Shown here one piece after another: positions 15,702-23,948 of a stretch of DNA of 64,000 nucleotides. Numbering within the stretch: the stretch's first letter is position 1; each line of letters starts with the position of its first letter. The notes under the pieces were generated by a model, which was given only the letters and a program-made list of their open reading frames with translations, was not told where the DNA came from and searched no databases. Source of the DNA: Antarcticimicrobium sediminis. GTDB lineage: Bacteria; Pseudomonadota; Alphaproteobacteria; Rhodobacterales; Rhodobacteraceae. The stretch is from positions 1-64,000 of the forward strand of contig NZ_SMFP01000014.1 in assembly GCF_004348975.1 (NCBI RefSeq), read 5' to 3'. The position numbers were made by a program, and so were the translations under genes.

Positions 15702-18700
15702 ATGAGTACGCAAAAGATTTCACTCAACGACCGTTTTGACCTGGAGAAATCTCCGGTCCTGTTGAATGGGACACAGGCCCTGGTCCGGTTGATGTTGATG
15801 CAAAAGGCGCGCGATGCGGCGGCCGGGCACAATACCGCCGGGCTGGTCACCGGGTATCGTGGCTCGCCGCTGGGGGCCGTTGATCTGCAGATGAGCCGCG
15901 CCGCCAAGCAATTGACCGCGAGCGATGTGACCTTTCAATACGGTCTGAACGAAGATCTGGCGGCGACCGCGCTTTGGGGCGCGCAGCAGGCCGAGCTTCG
16001 TGGTGAGGGCAAATACGACGGTGTCTTTGGCCTGTGGTACGGCAAGGGGCCGGGGGTGGACCGCTCTGGCGACGTGATCCGGCATGCCAATATGGCGGGC
16101 ACCTCGCCCTTGGGCGGTGTGGTGATGGCGATGGGGGACGACCACACGGGGGAGTCCTCGACCGTGTTGCACCAGTCGGAATGGGCATTGATGGATGCCT
16201 ATGTGCCGATCGTAAGCCCGGCCGGGGTGCAGGAGATCTTGGATCTTGGCATCTATGCCTTTGCCTTGTCGCGGTTTTCCGGTCTTTGGGTCGGCTTGAA
16301 GACGATGAAGGACACCATCGAGGTGACCTCGGTCGTTGATGGCTCCCCGGACCGGGTGCAGCTTGTCACGCCGCAGTTCGACATGCCGGCGGATGGGCTG
16401 AATATCCGGCTGGTCGATGAGCGCACGATCCAGGAACAGCGGCTGATCGACGTCAAGCGCTTTGCTGCCGAGGCTTTTGCCCATGCCAACAAGATCGACA
16501 AGCGGGTCTGGGGCAAGCCGGGGGCCAAGATCGGTCTGGTGGCGGCGGGCAAGAACTGGCTCGATCTGCAGCACGCCTTGTCGCTGTTGAATATCGACGA
16601 GGCCGAGGCTGAGCGTTTGGGGATCACCACCTACAAGATCGCGCAGGTCTTTCCGCTGGACATGAAGGGGTTCCACGACTGGGCCGAGGATCTGGATCTG
16701 GTCGTGATCGTAGAGGAAAAGCGCAAGCTGATCGAGGTGCAGGTCAAGGAGGCGATCTTTGACGACCGCCGTGGTCGGCGCGTCTATGGCTGGTACAAGG
16801 GCGGCGCTGGCGGCATGCACCGCGAAGAGCTGTTCCCGACCCGTGGTGCGCTTGACCCGATCATGATCGCTGAAAAACTGGGCGGAATCCTGATCGAAGA
16901 GGGGCGCGAGACCGATGGCGTCCGCGCCGGGCTGCAGGCGCTGAGCGATGCGCGCCGCAACGACAACGCCGAAGAGATCGCCAGTCGTCTGCCCTATTTC
17001 TGTTCCGGCTGCCCGCATAACACCGGCACCAAGATTCCCGAGGGCAGCCGCGCCTATGCCGGCATCGGTTGTCATTTCATGGTGCAATGGATGGACCGCA
17101 ACACGCTGGGGTTCACCCATATGGGCGGCGAGGGGGCCAACTGGATCGGTGAGGCGCCGTTTTCCAACACGAAACATGTGTTCCAGAACCTTGGCGATGG
17201 CACCTATAACCACTCTGGCGTTCAGGCGATCCGCGCAGCGCTCGCTGCCGGAACGACCATCACCTACAAGATCCTGTTCAATGACGCGGTCGCCATGACC
17301 GGCGGGCAGGACAACGAGGGCGGCCTGACCGCGGCGCGCATCGTGAACGAGCTCAAGGCGATGGGGGTCAAGACCCTTGCCGTTGTCTATGATGAAAAGG
17401 AAGACGTGGATTTCAAGGCGCTGCCCGCAGGCGTGCCGACCCATGAGCGCGCCGAGCTGATGCAGGTGCAGGAAAAGATGCGCGAGGTCGAGGGGGTCTC
17501 GGCCATCGTTTATATCCAGACCTGCGCCGCCGAGAAACGCCGCCGTCGCAAGCGTGGCACCTTTCCCGACCCGGACAAGCGGGTGTTCATCAATACCGAC
17601 ATCTGCGAGGGCTGCGGCGATTGCGGGGTGCAGTCCAACTGTGTCTCGATCGTGCCGAAAGAGACCGAGCTGGGGCGCAAGCGGGCGATTGATCAATCAT
17701 CGTGCAACAAGGACTTTTCGTGCATCAAGGGCTTCTGCCCGTCGTTCGTGACGGTGCAGGGGGCCAAGATCCGCAAGGAAGCGACCACCGATCTTGACCT
17801 GCCGCATCTGCCACTGCCGCAACTGCCGCAGATTTCGGGCACCCATAACGTGGTGATCACAGGGGTTGGCGGCACTGGGGTGGTGACCATCGGCGCGGTG
17901 CTGGCGCAAGCGGCCCAGATCGACGGCAAGGGCGCAGGCATGATGGAGATGGCCGGGCTCGCCCAGAAGGGCGGCGCGGTGCATATCCATTGCCGCATCG
18001 CCGAGAAGCCAGAGGATATCAGCGCGATCCGGGTCGCCACCGGCGAGGCCCATGCGCTGATCGGCGGCGATCTGGTGGTGAGCGCGGGGGCCAAGACGCT
18101 TGGCCTGATGACCACGGGGCGCAGCGGCGCGGTGGTCAACAACCACGAGATCATTACCGGCGATTTCACCCGCAACACCGAATTCACCATCCCCACCGAC
18201 CGGCTGTCGCTGGCGCTGGAGGCCCGGCTTCAGGATCGGGTGTCGCTGTTCGATGCCTCGGAACTGGCGCGGGCCACGATGGGGGATTCGATCTATTCCA
18301 ACATGATGGTGTTTGGCGGCGCTTGGCAGCGGGGGCTGATTCCGGTCAGCCATGAGGCGATCACCCAGGCGATCGAGCTGAACGGCGCAGCGGTGCAGCG
18401 CAACCTGCGCGCCTTTGAGATCGGACGCTGGGCGGTGTTGCATCCGAAAGAGGCGCAGGCGCTGTTGACCCCCAATGTGGTCGAGCTGCCGCAATCGCTG
18501 GATGAAAAGATCGCCTATCGCGCCGAACATCTGCTGGCCTATCAGGGCAAGCGGTTGGCCAAGCGCTATGGTCGGATGCTCGATGGGATCGAGGACAAGG
18601 GGCTCAAGGAGGCGGTCGCGCAGGGCTATCACAAGCTGTTGGCCTATAAGGACGAATACGAAGTTGCGCGGCTGATGCTGATGAACCGGGACAAGGCCGC

Positions 18701-19121
18701 GGCCGAGTTCGACGGCGATTTGAAGCTTACCTTTCACCTTGCCCCGCCGATTCTGGGCGGCAAGGACGCCGATGGGCGGCCGAAAAAGCGCGAATTCGGC
18801 GAATGGATGCTGGGGCCGCTCAAGCTGATGGCGCGGATGAAGGGGCTGCGCGGCACGCCGCTTGACCTGTTCGGCTATTCCGCCGAGCGCAAGATGGAGC
18901 GGGCGCTGATCAAGCAATACGAGCGGGACATGAAAGAGGTCTTGGCCAAGATCACGCCCGAGACCCGCGATATCGTCGTGGCGCTGGCGCTGCTGCCGTT
19001 GCAGATCCGGGGCTTTGGCCCGGTGAAACTGGCGAACGAGCAGAAGGCGGCCAAGCGGCGGGAAGAGCTGTTGGCGGCCTTTCGCCAAGGCGGGCCAGAG
19101 ATGAAGGCGGCGGCGGAATAG
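15702..19121 (+). CDS. Indolepyruvate ferredoxin oxidoreductase family protein (fused)
   Basis: A 1139-residue ThDP/Fe-S enzyme that oxidatively decarboxylates aryl- or branched 2-oxo acids to acyl-CoA, passing electrons to ferredoxin. In order: PFOR-type pyrimidine-binding domain (TGYRGSPLGAVD near residue 50), ThDP-binding domain with YAGIGCH and NDAVAMTGGQDNEGG, a Cys cluster CEGCGDCGVQSNC from residue 635 with a further CIKGFC, a gamma domain (GVGGTGVVTIG, about residue 722) and a C-terminal DUF6537-like region. It joins subunits that are separate in archaea. Strong SD gggagg. The divergent LysR gene may control it; with the PaaG-like protein it suggests aromatic amino acid catabolism. 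Confidence 0.93.
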   Translation: MSTQKISLNDRFDLEKSPVLLNGTQALVRLMLMQKARDAAAGHNTAGLVTGYRGSPLGAVDLQMSRAAKQLTASDVTFQYGLNEDLAATALWGAQQAELRGEGKYDGVFGLWYGKGPGVDRSGDVIRHANMAGTSPLGGVVMAMGDDHTGESSTVLHQSEWALMDAYVPIVSPAGVQEILDLGIYAFALSRFSGLWVGLKTMKDTIEVTSVVDGSPDRVQLVTPQFDMPADGLNIRLVDERTIQEQRLIDVKRFAAEAFAHANKIDKRVWGKPGAKIGLVAAGKNWLDLQHALSLLNIDEAEAERLGITTYKIAQVFPLDMKGFHDWAEDLDLVVIVEEKRKLIEVQVKEAIFDDRRGRRVYGWYKGGAGGMHREELFPTRGALDPIMIAEKLGGILIEEGRETDGVRAGLQALSDARRNDNAEEIASRLPYFCSGCPHNTGTKIPEGSRAYAGIGCHFMVQWMDRNTLGFTHMGGEGANWIGEAPFSNTKHVFQNLGDGTYNHSGVQAIRAALAAGTTITYKILFNDAVAMTGGQDNEGGLTAARIVNELKAMGVKTLAVVYDEKEDVDFKALPAGVPTHERAELMQVQEKMREVEGVSAIVYIQTCAAEKRRRRKRGTFPDPDKRVFINTDICEGCGDCGVQSNCVSIVPKETELGRKRAIDQSSCNKDFSCIKGFCPSFVTVQGAKIRKEATTDLDLPHLPLPQLPQISGTHNVVITGVGGTGVVTIGAVLAQAAQIDGKGAGMMEMAGLAQKGGAVHIHCRIAEKPEDISAIRVATGEAHALIGGDLVVSAGAKTLGLMTTGRSGAVVNNHEIITGDFTRNTEFTIPTDRLSLALEARLQDRVSLFDASELARATMGDSIYSNMMVFGGAWQRGLIPVSHEAITQAIELNGAAVQRNLRAFEIGRWAVLHPKEAQALLTPNVVELPQSLDEKIAYRAEHLLAYQGKRLAKRYGRMLDGIEDKGLKEAVAQGYHKLLAYKDEYEVARLMLMNRDKAAAEFDGDLKLTFHLAPPILGGKDADGRPKKREFGEWMLGPLKLMARMKGLRGTPLDLFGYSAERKMERALIKQYERDMKEVLAKITPETRDIVVALALLPLQIRGFGPVKLANEQKAAKRREELLAAFRQGGPEMKAAAE

Positions 19122-19202
19122 AGGTGTCACAGAAGCGTCACCGGTCCTATGCAAAACCGTCAATCAGCGTAATCTCACGCTGACCGGTTCGGAGCGCTTC
19201 TC

Positions 19203-20096
19203 ATGTCCTCGCCCCTCGTGACCTCGCGTCGTCATATCGCCCGCGATATCACCTATGCCCATTCCGCCGCCACGCGTGGCGGGCGGGCGGTGATCCGCCT
19301 GATGGAGAACACCACCGGTCGGCTGCGCCTGATCCGGCGCGCCGATGGCTATGAAAGTGCTGTCGCGGCAGGGCAGGATTTCTGGTCGGTGATGGTGGAG
19401 CGCTATGGGCTGACGCTGGATGTGGTGGGCGGATCGCTGGAGAATATCCCGCGCGAGGGGCCGCTGATCCTGATCGCCAATCACCCCTATGGCATTCTTG
19501 ACGGGCTGATGATGGGGCATATCCTGAGCCGGGTGCGGGGCGATTTCCGTATCATGGCCCATAGCGTGTTCCGCCGCGCCGAGGATATCGAGCGCGCGAT
19601 TCTGCCAATCAGCTTTGACGACACCCGCGAGGCGATGCGCGAGAATCTGGCAACCCGCAAGACGGCGTTGGAGTATTTGGGCACGGGCGGGGCAGTCGGG
19701 ATATTTCCCGGCGGCACGGTCAGCACGGGGGCGAAACCGTTTTCGCATCCGATGGACCCGGGCTGGCGCGGCTTTACCGCGCGCATGGTGGGCAAATCGA
19801 AGGCCACCGTGGTGCCGGTGTTTTTTGATGGCCACACCAGCCGATTGTTCCAGATTGCCAGTCACCTGCACAGCACGCTGCGTATGGGATTACTGCTCAA
19901 GGAGTTTCGCAAACGGGTCGATACGCCGGTTCGGGTGGTCATCGGCGCCCCCATTGGGCGCGACATCCTCGACCCGATGGCGGGGGAGACGCGTATGATG
20001 ATGGATTTCCTGCGCAAAGCGACGTATGAGCTGTCTCCAGAACCGCTGAAATCATACGATTACGGCTTTGAATTCGAGGAACGGCATCGCGCCTGA
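19203..20096 (+). CDS. Lysophospholipid/aminolipid acyltransferase family protein
   Basis: A 297-residue PlsC-superfamily acyltransferase. The catalytic motif is NHPYGILDG (about residues 97-105), with five residues between His and Asp instead of the usual four; this NHPxGxLDG form is typical of a subgroup near ornithine-lipid acyltransferases and hemolysin-like proteins. GIFPGGTVS is the second motif. No transmembrane segment is obvious, so it may act as a peripheral inner-membrane enzyme. Substrate (lyso-ornithine lipid, lyso-glutamine lipid or lysophosphatidate) is not decided. murI begins 6 nt after its stop. Confidence 0.85.
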   Translation: MSSPLVTSRRHIARDITYAHSAATRGGRAVIRLMENTTGRLRLIRRADGYESAVAAGQDFWSVMVERYGLTLDVVGGSLENIPREGPLILIANHPYGILDGLMMGHILSRVRGDFRIMAHSVFRRAEDIERAILPISFDDTREAMRENLATRKTALEYLGTGGAVGIFPGGTVSTGAKPFSHPMDPGWRGFTARMVGKSKATVVPVFFDGHTSRLFQIASHLHSTLRMGLLLKEFRKRVDTPVRVVIGAPIGRDILDPMAGETRMMMDFLRKATYELSPEPLKSYDYGFEFEERHRA

Positions 20097-20102
20097 TACA
20101 CC

Positions 20103-20912
20103 ATGGCAGTAGGCATTTTCGATTCCGGACTGGGCGGGCTGACCGTCCTGGACGCCGCGCAGAAACATCTTCCCGAGGTGGAGTTTCTGTATTTCGCCGA
20201 CAGCGCCCACGCCCCCTATGGCGTGCGTGATGCCGAGGACATCTATCAGCTCACCAAATCCGCGGTCGAGAACTTGTGGAGCCGGGGCTGTGATCTGGTG
20301 ATTCTGGCCTGCAACACCGCCAGCGCCGCCGCCCTGCGCCGGATGCAGGAGGCGGGCGTGCCCAAGGGCAAGCGGGTGCTCGGTGTCTTCGTGCCGCTGA
20401 TCGAATCCCTCACCGAACGGCAGTGGGGCGACAATTCGCCTCCGCGTGAAGTGGCGGTCAAGACCGTGGCGCTGTTCGCCACGCCCGCGACAGTGGCGAG
20501 CCGCGCCTTTCAACGCGAGTTGGCCTTTCGCGCCATCGGCGTCGATGTGGAGGCGCAAGCCTGCGGCGGCGTGGTGGATGCCATCGAAGAGGGTGACATG
20601 ATCCTCGCCGAGGCGTTGGTGCGTTCGCATGTGGAAGCGCTGAAACGCAAGATGCCGCTTCCCGAGGCCGCGATCCTTGGCTGCACCCATTACCCGCTGT
20701 TGCAGCAGGTGTTTCAGCAGGCACTGGGGCCGGATGTGACGGTGTATAGTCAGGCCAATCTGGTGGCCAGTAGTCTGGCGCATTATCTGAACCGACACCC
20801 CAACATGCAGGGCGATGGCGCCAGCGGTTTCCTGACCACCGGCAATCCTGCGCGGGTAAGCGACCATGCCGCCCAGTTCCTGCGACGACCGATCACCTTT
20901 GAGCAGGCGTGA
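20103..20912 (+). CDS. murI: Glutamate racemase
   Basis: Makes D-glutamate for peptidoglycan by cofactor-independent two-base racemisation. The 269 residues contain both catalytic cysteines in their motifs, Cys70 in ACNTAS and Cys194 in GCTHYPLL, and the N-terminal [11 protein letters not shown]. The ATG lies 6 nt after the acyltransferase stop, so the two probably form one transcript, with argC following after 69 nt. Confidence 0.96.
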   Translation: MAVGIFDSGLGGLTVLDAAQKHLPEVEFLYFADSAHAPYGVRDAEDIYQLTKSAVENLWSRGCDLVILACNTASAAALRRMQEAGVPKGKRVLGVFVPLIESLTERQWGDNSPPREVAVKTVALFATPATVASRAFQRELAFRAIGVDVEAQACGGVVDAIEEGDMILAEALVRSHVEALKRKMPLPEAAILGCTHYPLLQQVFQQALGPDVTVYSQANLVASSLAHYLNRHPNMQGDGASGFLTTGNPARVSDHAAQFLRRPITFEQA

Positions 20913-20981
20913 TGCGCGAAGCTATTTTCGCCAACACGTTCGAGATGAAACACTTTATATACAATAGGTAAGAGGGCGAAG

Positions 20982-22010
20982 ATGACCCATAACGTCGCCA
21001 TTCTCGGGGCCAGCGGTTACACCGGGGCCGAGCTGGTCCGCTTGATCGCCCAGCACCCCAATATCGACATCAAAGCCCTGTCGGGCGAGCGCAAGGCTGG
21101 CATGGCCATGGCCGATGTGTTCCCGCATTTGCGCCATATGGATCTGCCGATCCTGTGCAAGATCGACGAGATCGACTTTTCGCAGATCGACCTGTGCTTT
21201 TGCGCGCTGCCGCACAAGACCAGCCAAGAGGTGATCGCGGCGCTGCCCAAGGATCTCAAGATCGTCGATCTGTCCGCCGATTTCCGGCTGCGCGATCCCG
21301 ACGAATACGAGAAGTGGTACGGCAACAAACATGCCGCTTTGGCGCAGCAGGGCGAGGCGGTCTATGGGCTGACCGAGTTCTACCGTGACGAGATCCGGGG
21401 CGCGCGGCTGGTGGCCGGAACCGGCTGCAACGCCGCGACCGGGCAGTTTGCCCTGCGCCCGTTGATCAGCGCCGGGGTAATTGATCTGGACGAGATCATT
21501 CTGGATCTGAAATGCGCCGTCTCCGGTGCTGGGCGCTCGCTCAAGGAAAACCTGCTGCATGCAGAGCTGAGCGAGGGCTATAACGCCTATGCCATCGGCA
21601 GCACGCACCGGCATCTGGGCGAGTTCGATCAGGAGTTTTCCAAGCTGGCCGGGCGACCCGTCAAGGTGCAGTTCACGCCGCATCTGATGCCGGTGAACCG
21701 GGGGATTCTGGCCACCGTCTATGTCAAGGGCGACGCGCAGGTGATCCATGACACGCTGGCGGTGGCCTATGCCGATGAGCCCTTTCTTCAGGTGCTGCCG
21801 TTTGGAGAGGCGCCGAGCACGCATCATGTGCGCGGGTCGAACTACTGCCATATCGGGGTGGCGGCGGATCGCATTGAAGGCCGTGCCATCGTCTTTGCCG
21901 CGCTGGATAACCTGACAAAAGGTAGCAGCGGTCAGGCGTTGCAAAATGCCAACTTGATGTTAGGTGAGAAGGAAGAGGAGGGGCTGACCATGGCCCCGCT
22001 GTTCCCGTAG
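20982..22010 (+). CDS. argC: N-acetyl-gamma-glutamyl-phosphate reductase
   Basis: NADPH-dependent third step of arginine synthesis. The 342-residue length is that of common bacterial ArgC. Rossmann motif [12 protein letters not shown] sits at the N-terminus and the catalytic Cys149 in [18 protein letters not shown]-like (AVSGAGRS) and STHRHLGE motifs follow. Start ATG 20982 has agagggcgaag upstream. No other arg gene is adjacent. ccmE follows after 25 nt, so argC may be co-transcribed with it. Confidence 0.96.
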   Translation: MTHNVAILGASGYTGAELVRLIAQHPNIDIKALSGERKAGMAMADVFPHLRHMDLPILCKIDEIDFSQIDLCFCALPHKTSQEVIAALPKDLKIVDLSADFRLRDPDEYEKWYGNKHAALAQQGEAVYGLTEFYRDEIRGARLVAGTGCNAATGQFALRPLISAGVIDLDEIILDLKCAVSGAGRSLKENLLHAELSEGYNAYAIGSTHRHLGEFDQEFSKLAGRPVKVQFTPHLMPVNRGILATVYVKGDAQVIHDTLAVAYADEPFLQVLPFGEAPSTHHVRGSNYCHIGVAADRIEGRAIVFAALDNLTKGSSGQALQNANLMLGEKEEEGLTMAPLFP

Positions 22011-22035
22011 GGGCAGATATCGGGATAGGGTGGCA

Positions 22036-22482
22036 ATGAGAAATCTGAAGAAAAAGCGTCGTATTCAGGTCATCGTGTTGGCCGCCGTTGCCTTGACGGC
22101 CTCGACCGCGCTGATCGGCTATGGGATGCGCGACGGCATCAATTTCTTCCGCGCCCCCAGCCAGATCGTGGCCGAACCGCCGTCGCCAAACGAGGTGTTT
22201 CGCATTGGCGGGCTGGTCGAGGAAGGCTCTTTGATGCGCGGACAGGGCAAGACGGTGCGGTTTTCGGTGACCGATGGCGGTGCCACGATCCCGGTCGTCT
22301 TTACCGGCGTGCTGCCCGATCTGTTTGACGAGAAACAGGGGATGGTTGGCACCGGGAGTTACGTGAACGGTGTATTCGAAGCCACTGAAATCCTTGCGAA
22401 ACATGATGAGACCTATATGCCGAAAGAGGTCGTCGATGCGCTGAAGGAACAGGGCGTCTACGTGGAGCCGGGCGAGAGTTGA
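22036..22482 (+). CDS. ccmE: Cytochrome c-type biogenesis heme chaperone CcmE
   Basis: Periplasmic heme chaperone of System I cytochrome c maturation. The 148 residues have an N-terminal signal anchor (about residues 9-29) and a beta-barrel OB fold. The covalent heme-binding His123 sits in the HDETY (HxxxY) motif with Tyr127. Start at ATG 22036; an in-frame GTG at 22030 only adds two residues. A terminator follows, separating it from the muramidase-holin-ccmF-ccmH unit. Confidence 0.95.
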   Translation: MRNLKKKRRIQVIVLAAVALTASTALIGYGMRDGINFFRAPSQIVAEPPSPNEVFRIGGLVEEGSLMRGQGKTVRFSVTDGGATIPVVFTGVLPDLFDEKQGMVGTGSYVNGVFEATEILAKHDETYMPKEVVDALKEQGVYVEPGES

Positions 22483-22545
22483 TCGTGGCCGCGTCGCGCC
22501 GCCTCTGACCCTTAATGGGCGGAGCCGTTTGAGCAAGATACAGAG

Positions 22546-22575
22546 AAGGCCGGGCGCGCATTGCCCGGCCTTTTT
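22546..22575 (+). terminator. Intrinsic terminator after ccmE
   Basis: AAGGCCGGGC (22546-22555) pairs with GCCCGGCCTT (22563-22572) and is followed by T residues. It lies about 65 nt after ccmE and before the muramidase gene, so ccmE and ccmF are probably in different transcripts. Confidence 0.85.
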
Positions 22576-22654
22576 CATGTGGCGCACGGTGCTATGAGCC
22601 GGTGTTAATCCTTTTGTTGCAGCGTTTCCCCCGTGTTTCGACAGGAGGGCGCGG

Positions 22655-23266
22655 ATGCAGGACGTGCGGCAGATCGCTGAAGAGATCGTGGATCGTGAAG
22701 GCGGGTTCGTGAACGATCCCGACGATCCCGGCGGGGCGACAAATCACGGGGTGACGATCCACACGCTGCAACGGCTGGGGCTGGATCTGACCGGCGATGG
22801 TTTGGTTGGGGTCGCGGACCTGCGGGCCTTGAGCCGGGCGCAGGCGGTCGAGATCTTCATTCGCCACTATTATACCCGGCCACGCATCGCCGAGATGCCG
22901 GGCGCTTTGCAACCGGCCCTGTTCGACATGTATGTGAACGCGGGGTCAAACGCGGTCAAGATCCTGCAGCGGTTGCTGCGCGACATGGGCTATGAGGTCG
23001 CGGTCGACGGGGTGATCGGGCCGCAGACCATTGCCGCGGCACAGGATGCGGCGCAGCCTGACCCGGTGGCGCTGCGCGACGCCTATGGGGTGGCGCGGCG
23101 CACCTACTATTTCCGACTGGCGGATCAACGCCCGGCGAGCCGGAAATATGCCCGCACCCGGACTGGCGGCAAGGGCGGCTGGATCAAACGGGCCGAGACG
23201 TTCCTGTCGTCGCGCTATCATCTGAGCGGCGCAGAGTTTCACGAAAGGGTGTCCGCATGGGGATGA
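22655..23266 (+). CDS. Holin-associated N-acetylmuramidase (GH108 family)
   Basis: A 203-residue peptidoglycan hydrolase. The GH108 catalytic region is DREGGFVNDPDDPGG with Glu15 as general acid, and the C-terminal PG_binding_3 domain contains DMGYEVAVDGVIGPQT. It lacks a signal peptide, so it needs a holin to reach the wall. The holin-like gene overlaps its end by 10 nt. A phage origin is likely, but no other phage genes are here; a lysis role for gene transfer agent release is inferred. Start ATG 22655 has gacaggagggc upstream. Confidence 0.9.
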   Translation: MQDVRQIAEEIVDREGGFVNDPDDPGGATNHGVTIHTLQRLGLDLTGDGLVGVADLRALSRAQAVEIFIRHYYTRPRIAEMPGALQPALFDMYVNAGSNAVKILQRLLRDMGYEVAVDGVIGPQTIAAAQDAAQPDPVALRDAYGVARRTYYFRLADQRPASRKYARTRTGGKGGWIKRAETFLSSRYHLSGAEFHERVSAWG

Positions 23267-23832
23267 TCGTCGATCTACTTTCTCTTATGTTCGGAAATGG
23301 ACGCAATGGGTTACGCGAAACTGTTGAAGTTTTTCGCGAGAATTCCGAGGCGGGGGCGCAGCGCGGGGCGCAGATGCGGACCGAAGCCCTGACGCAGCTG
23401 GGGGCCGAGTTTGCCCGACCGTCTCCGGGCCTGTTCGACCGGGTGATGGATGCGGTCAATCGGCTGCCGCGCCCGGCGCTGGCGCTGGGGACGTTGGGCT
23501 TGTTCGTGGCGGCGATGGTCGATCCACTGTGGTTTGCCGCGCGCATGCAGGGGTTGACGTTGGTGCCCGAGCCCTTGTGGTGGCTGCTGGGGGTTATCGT
23601 CTCGTTTTATTTCGGGGCGCGCTATCAGGTGAAGCACCAGAGTTTTCAGCGCGAGATCGCAACCACGCTGACCCGGATACCGCAGGTGATGGACAACCTT
23701 GCCGCACTTGGGCGGATGCGGGGCGAGGCGCCGGGGGCGGCTGATACCCGTGGAGACGCGCAACTGGCGCTCTCGTCAACACGGTCCGAGCCCAACCCGG
23801 CGCTTGCGGAATGGCGGGCAAAACGTGGCTGA
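23257..23832 (+). CDS. Holin-family protein
   Basis: A 191-residue protein with an amphipathic N-terminal half and two hydrophobic segments (about residues 73-92, ending in VDPLWF, and 107-122) followed by a polar C-terminal tail. This is the composition of the holin family paired with GH108 muramidases in Rhodobacteraceae. It would permeabilise the inner membrane to release the muramidase. It overlaps the muramidase gene by 10 nt and ends in a triple 14-bp repeat carrying its stop codon. ccmF follows after 116 nt. Confidence 0.82.
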   Translation: MGMIVDLLSLMFGNGRNGLRETVEVFRENSEAGAQRGAQMRTEALTQLGAEFARPSPGLFDRVMDAVNRLPRPALALGTLGLFVAAMVDPLWFAARMQGLTLVPEPLWWLLGVIVSFYFGARYQVKHQSFQREIATTLTRIPQVMDNLAALGRMRGEAPGAADTRGDAQLALSSTRSEPNPALAEWRAKRG

Positions 23833-23862
23833 CGAAACGCGGCTGATAAAACGAGGCAGATA
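23821..23862 (+). repeat. Three 14-bp tandem copies of the holin gene 3' end
   Basis: Units 23821-23834, 23835-23848 and 23849-23862 read aaacgtggctgacg, aaacgcggctgata and aaacgaggcagata. They encode KRG-stop, KRG-stop and KRGR-stop in three different frames because 14 is not a multiple of three. The Arg codons CGT, CGC and CGA differ only at the third base. Confidence 0.85.
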
Positions 23863-23948
23863 AGCTGCCATCGGGATGCGACAATCTGATCGCTCAGCAG
23901 GCCCGAAAGTGATTGGCTATGGCATCGTGCATGGATTAACAACGGGGC

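Noticed and set aside
17686-17700. TTGATCAA palindrome resembling an FNR-type site
   Set aside because: It lies inside the oxidoreductase coding region and lacks the TTGAT-N4-ATCAA spacing.
15720-19163. Long antisense frames opposite the indolepyruvate oxidoreductase
   Set aside because: Two frames of 658 and 488 codons without motifs, wholly inside a well-supported gene.
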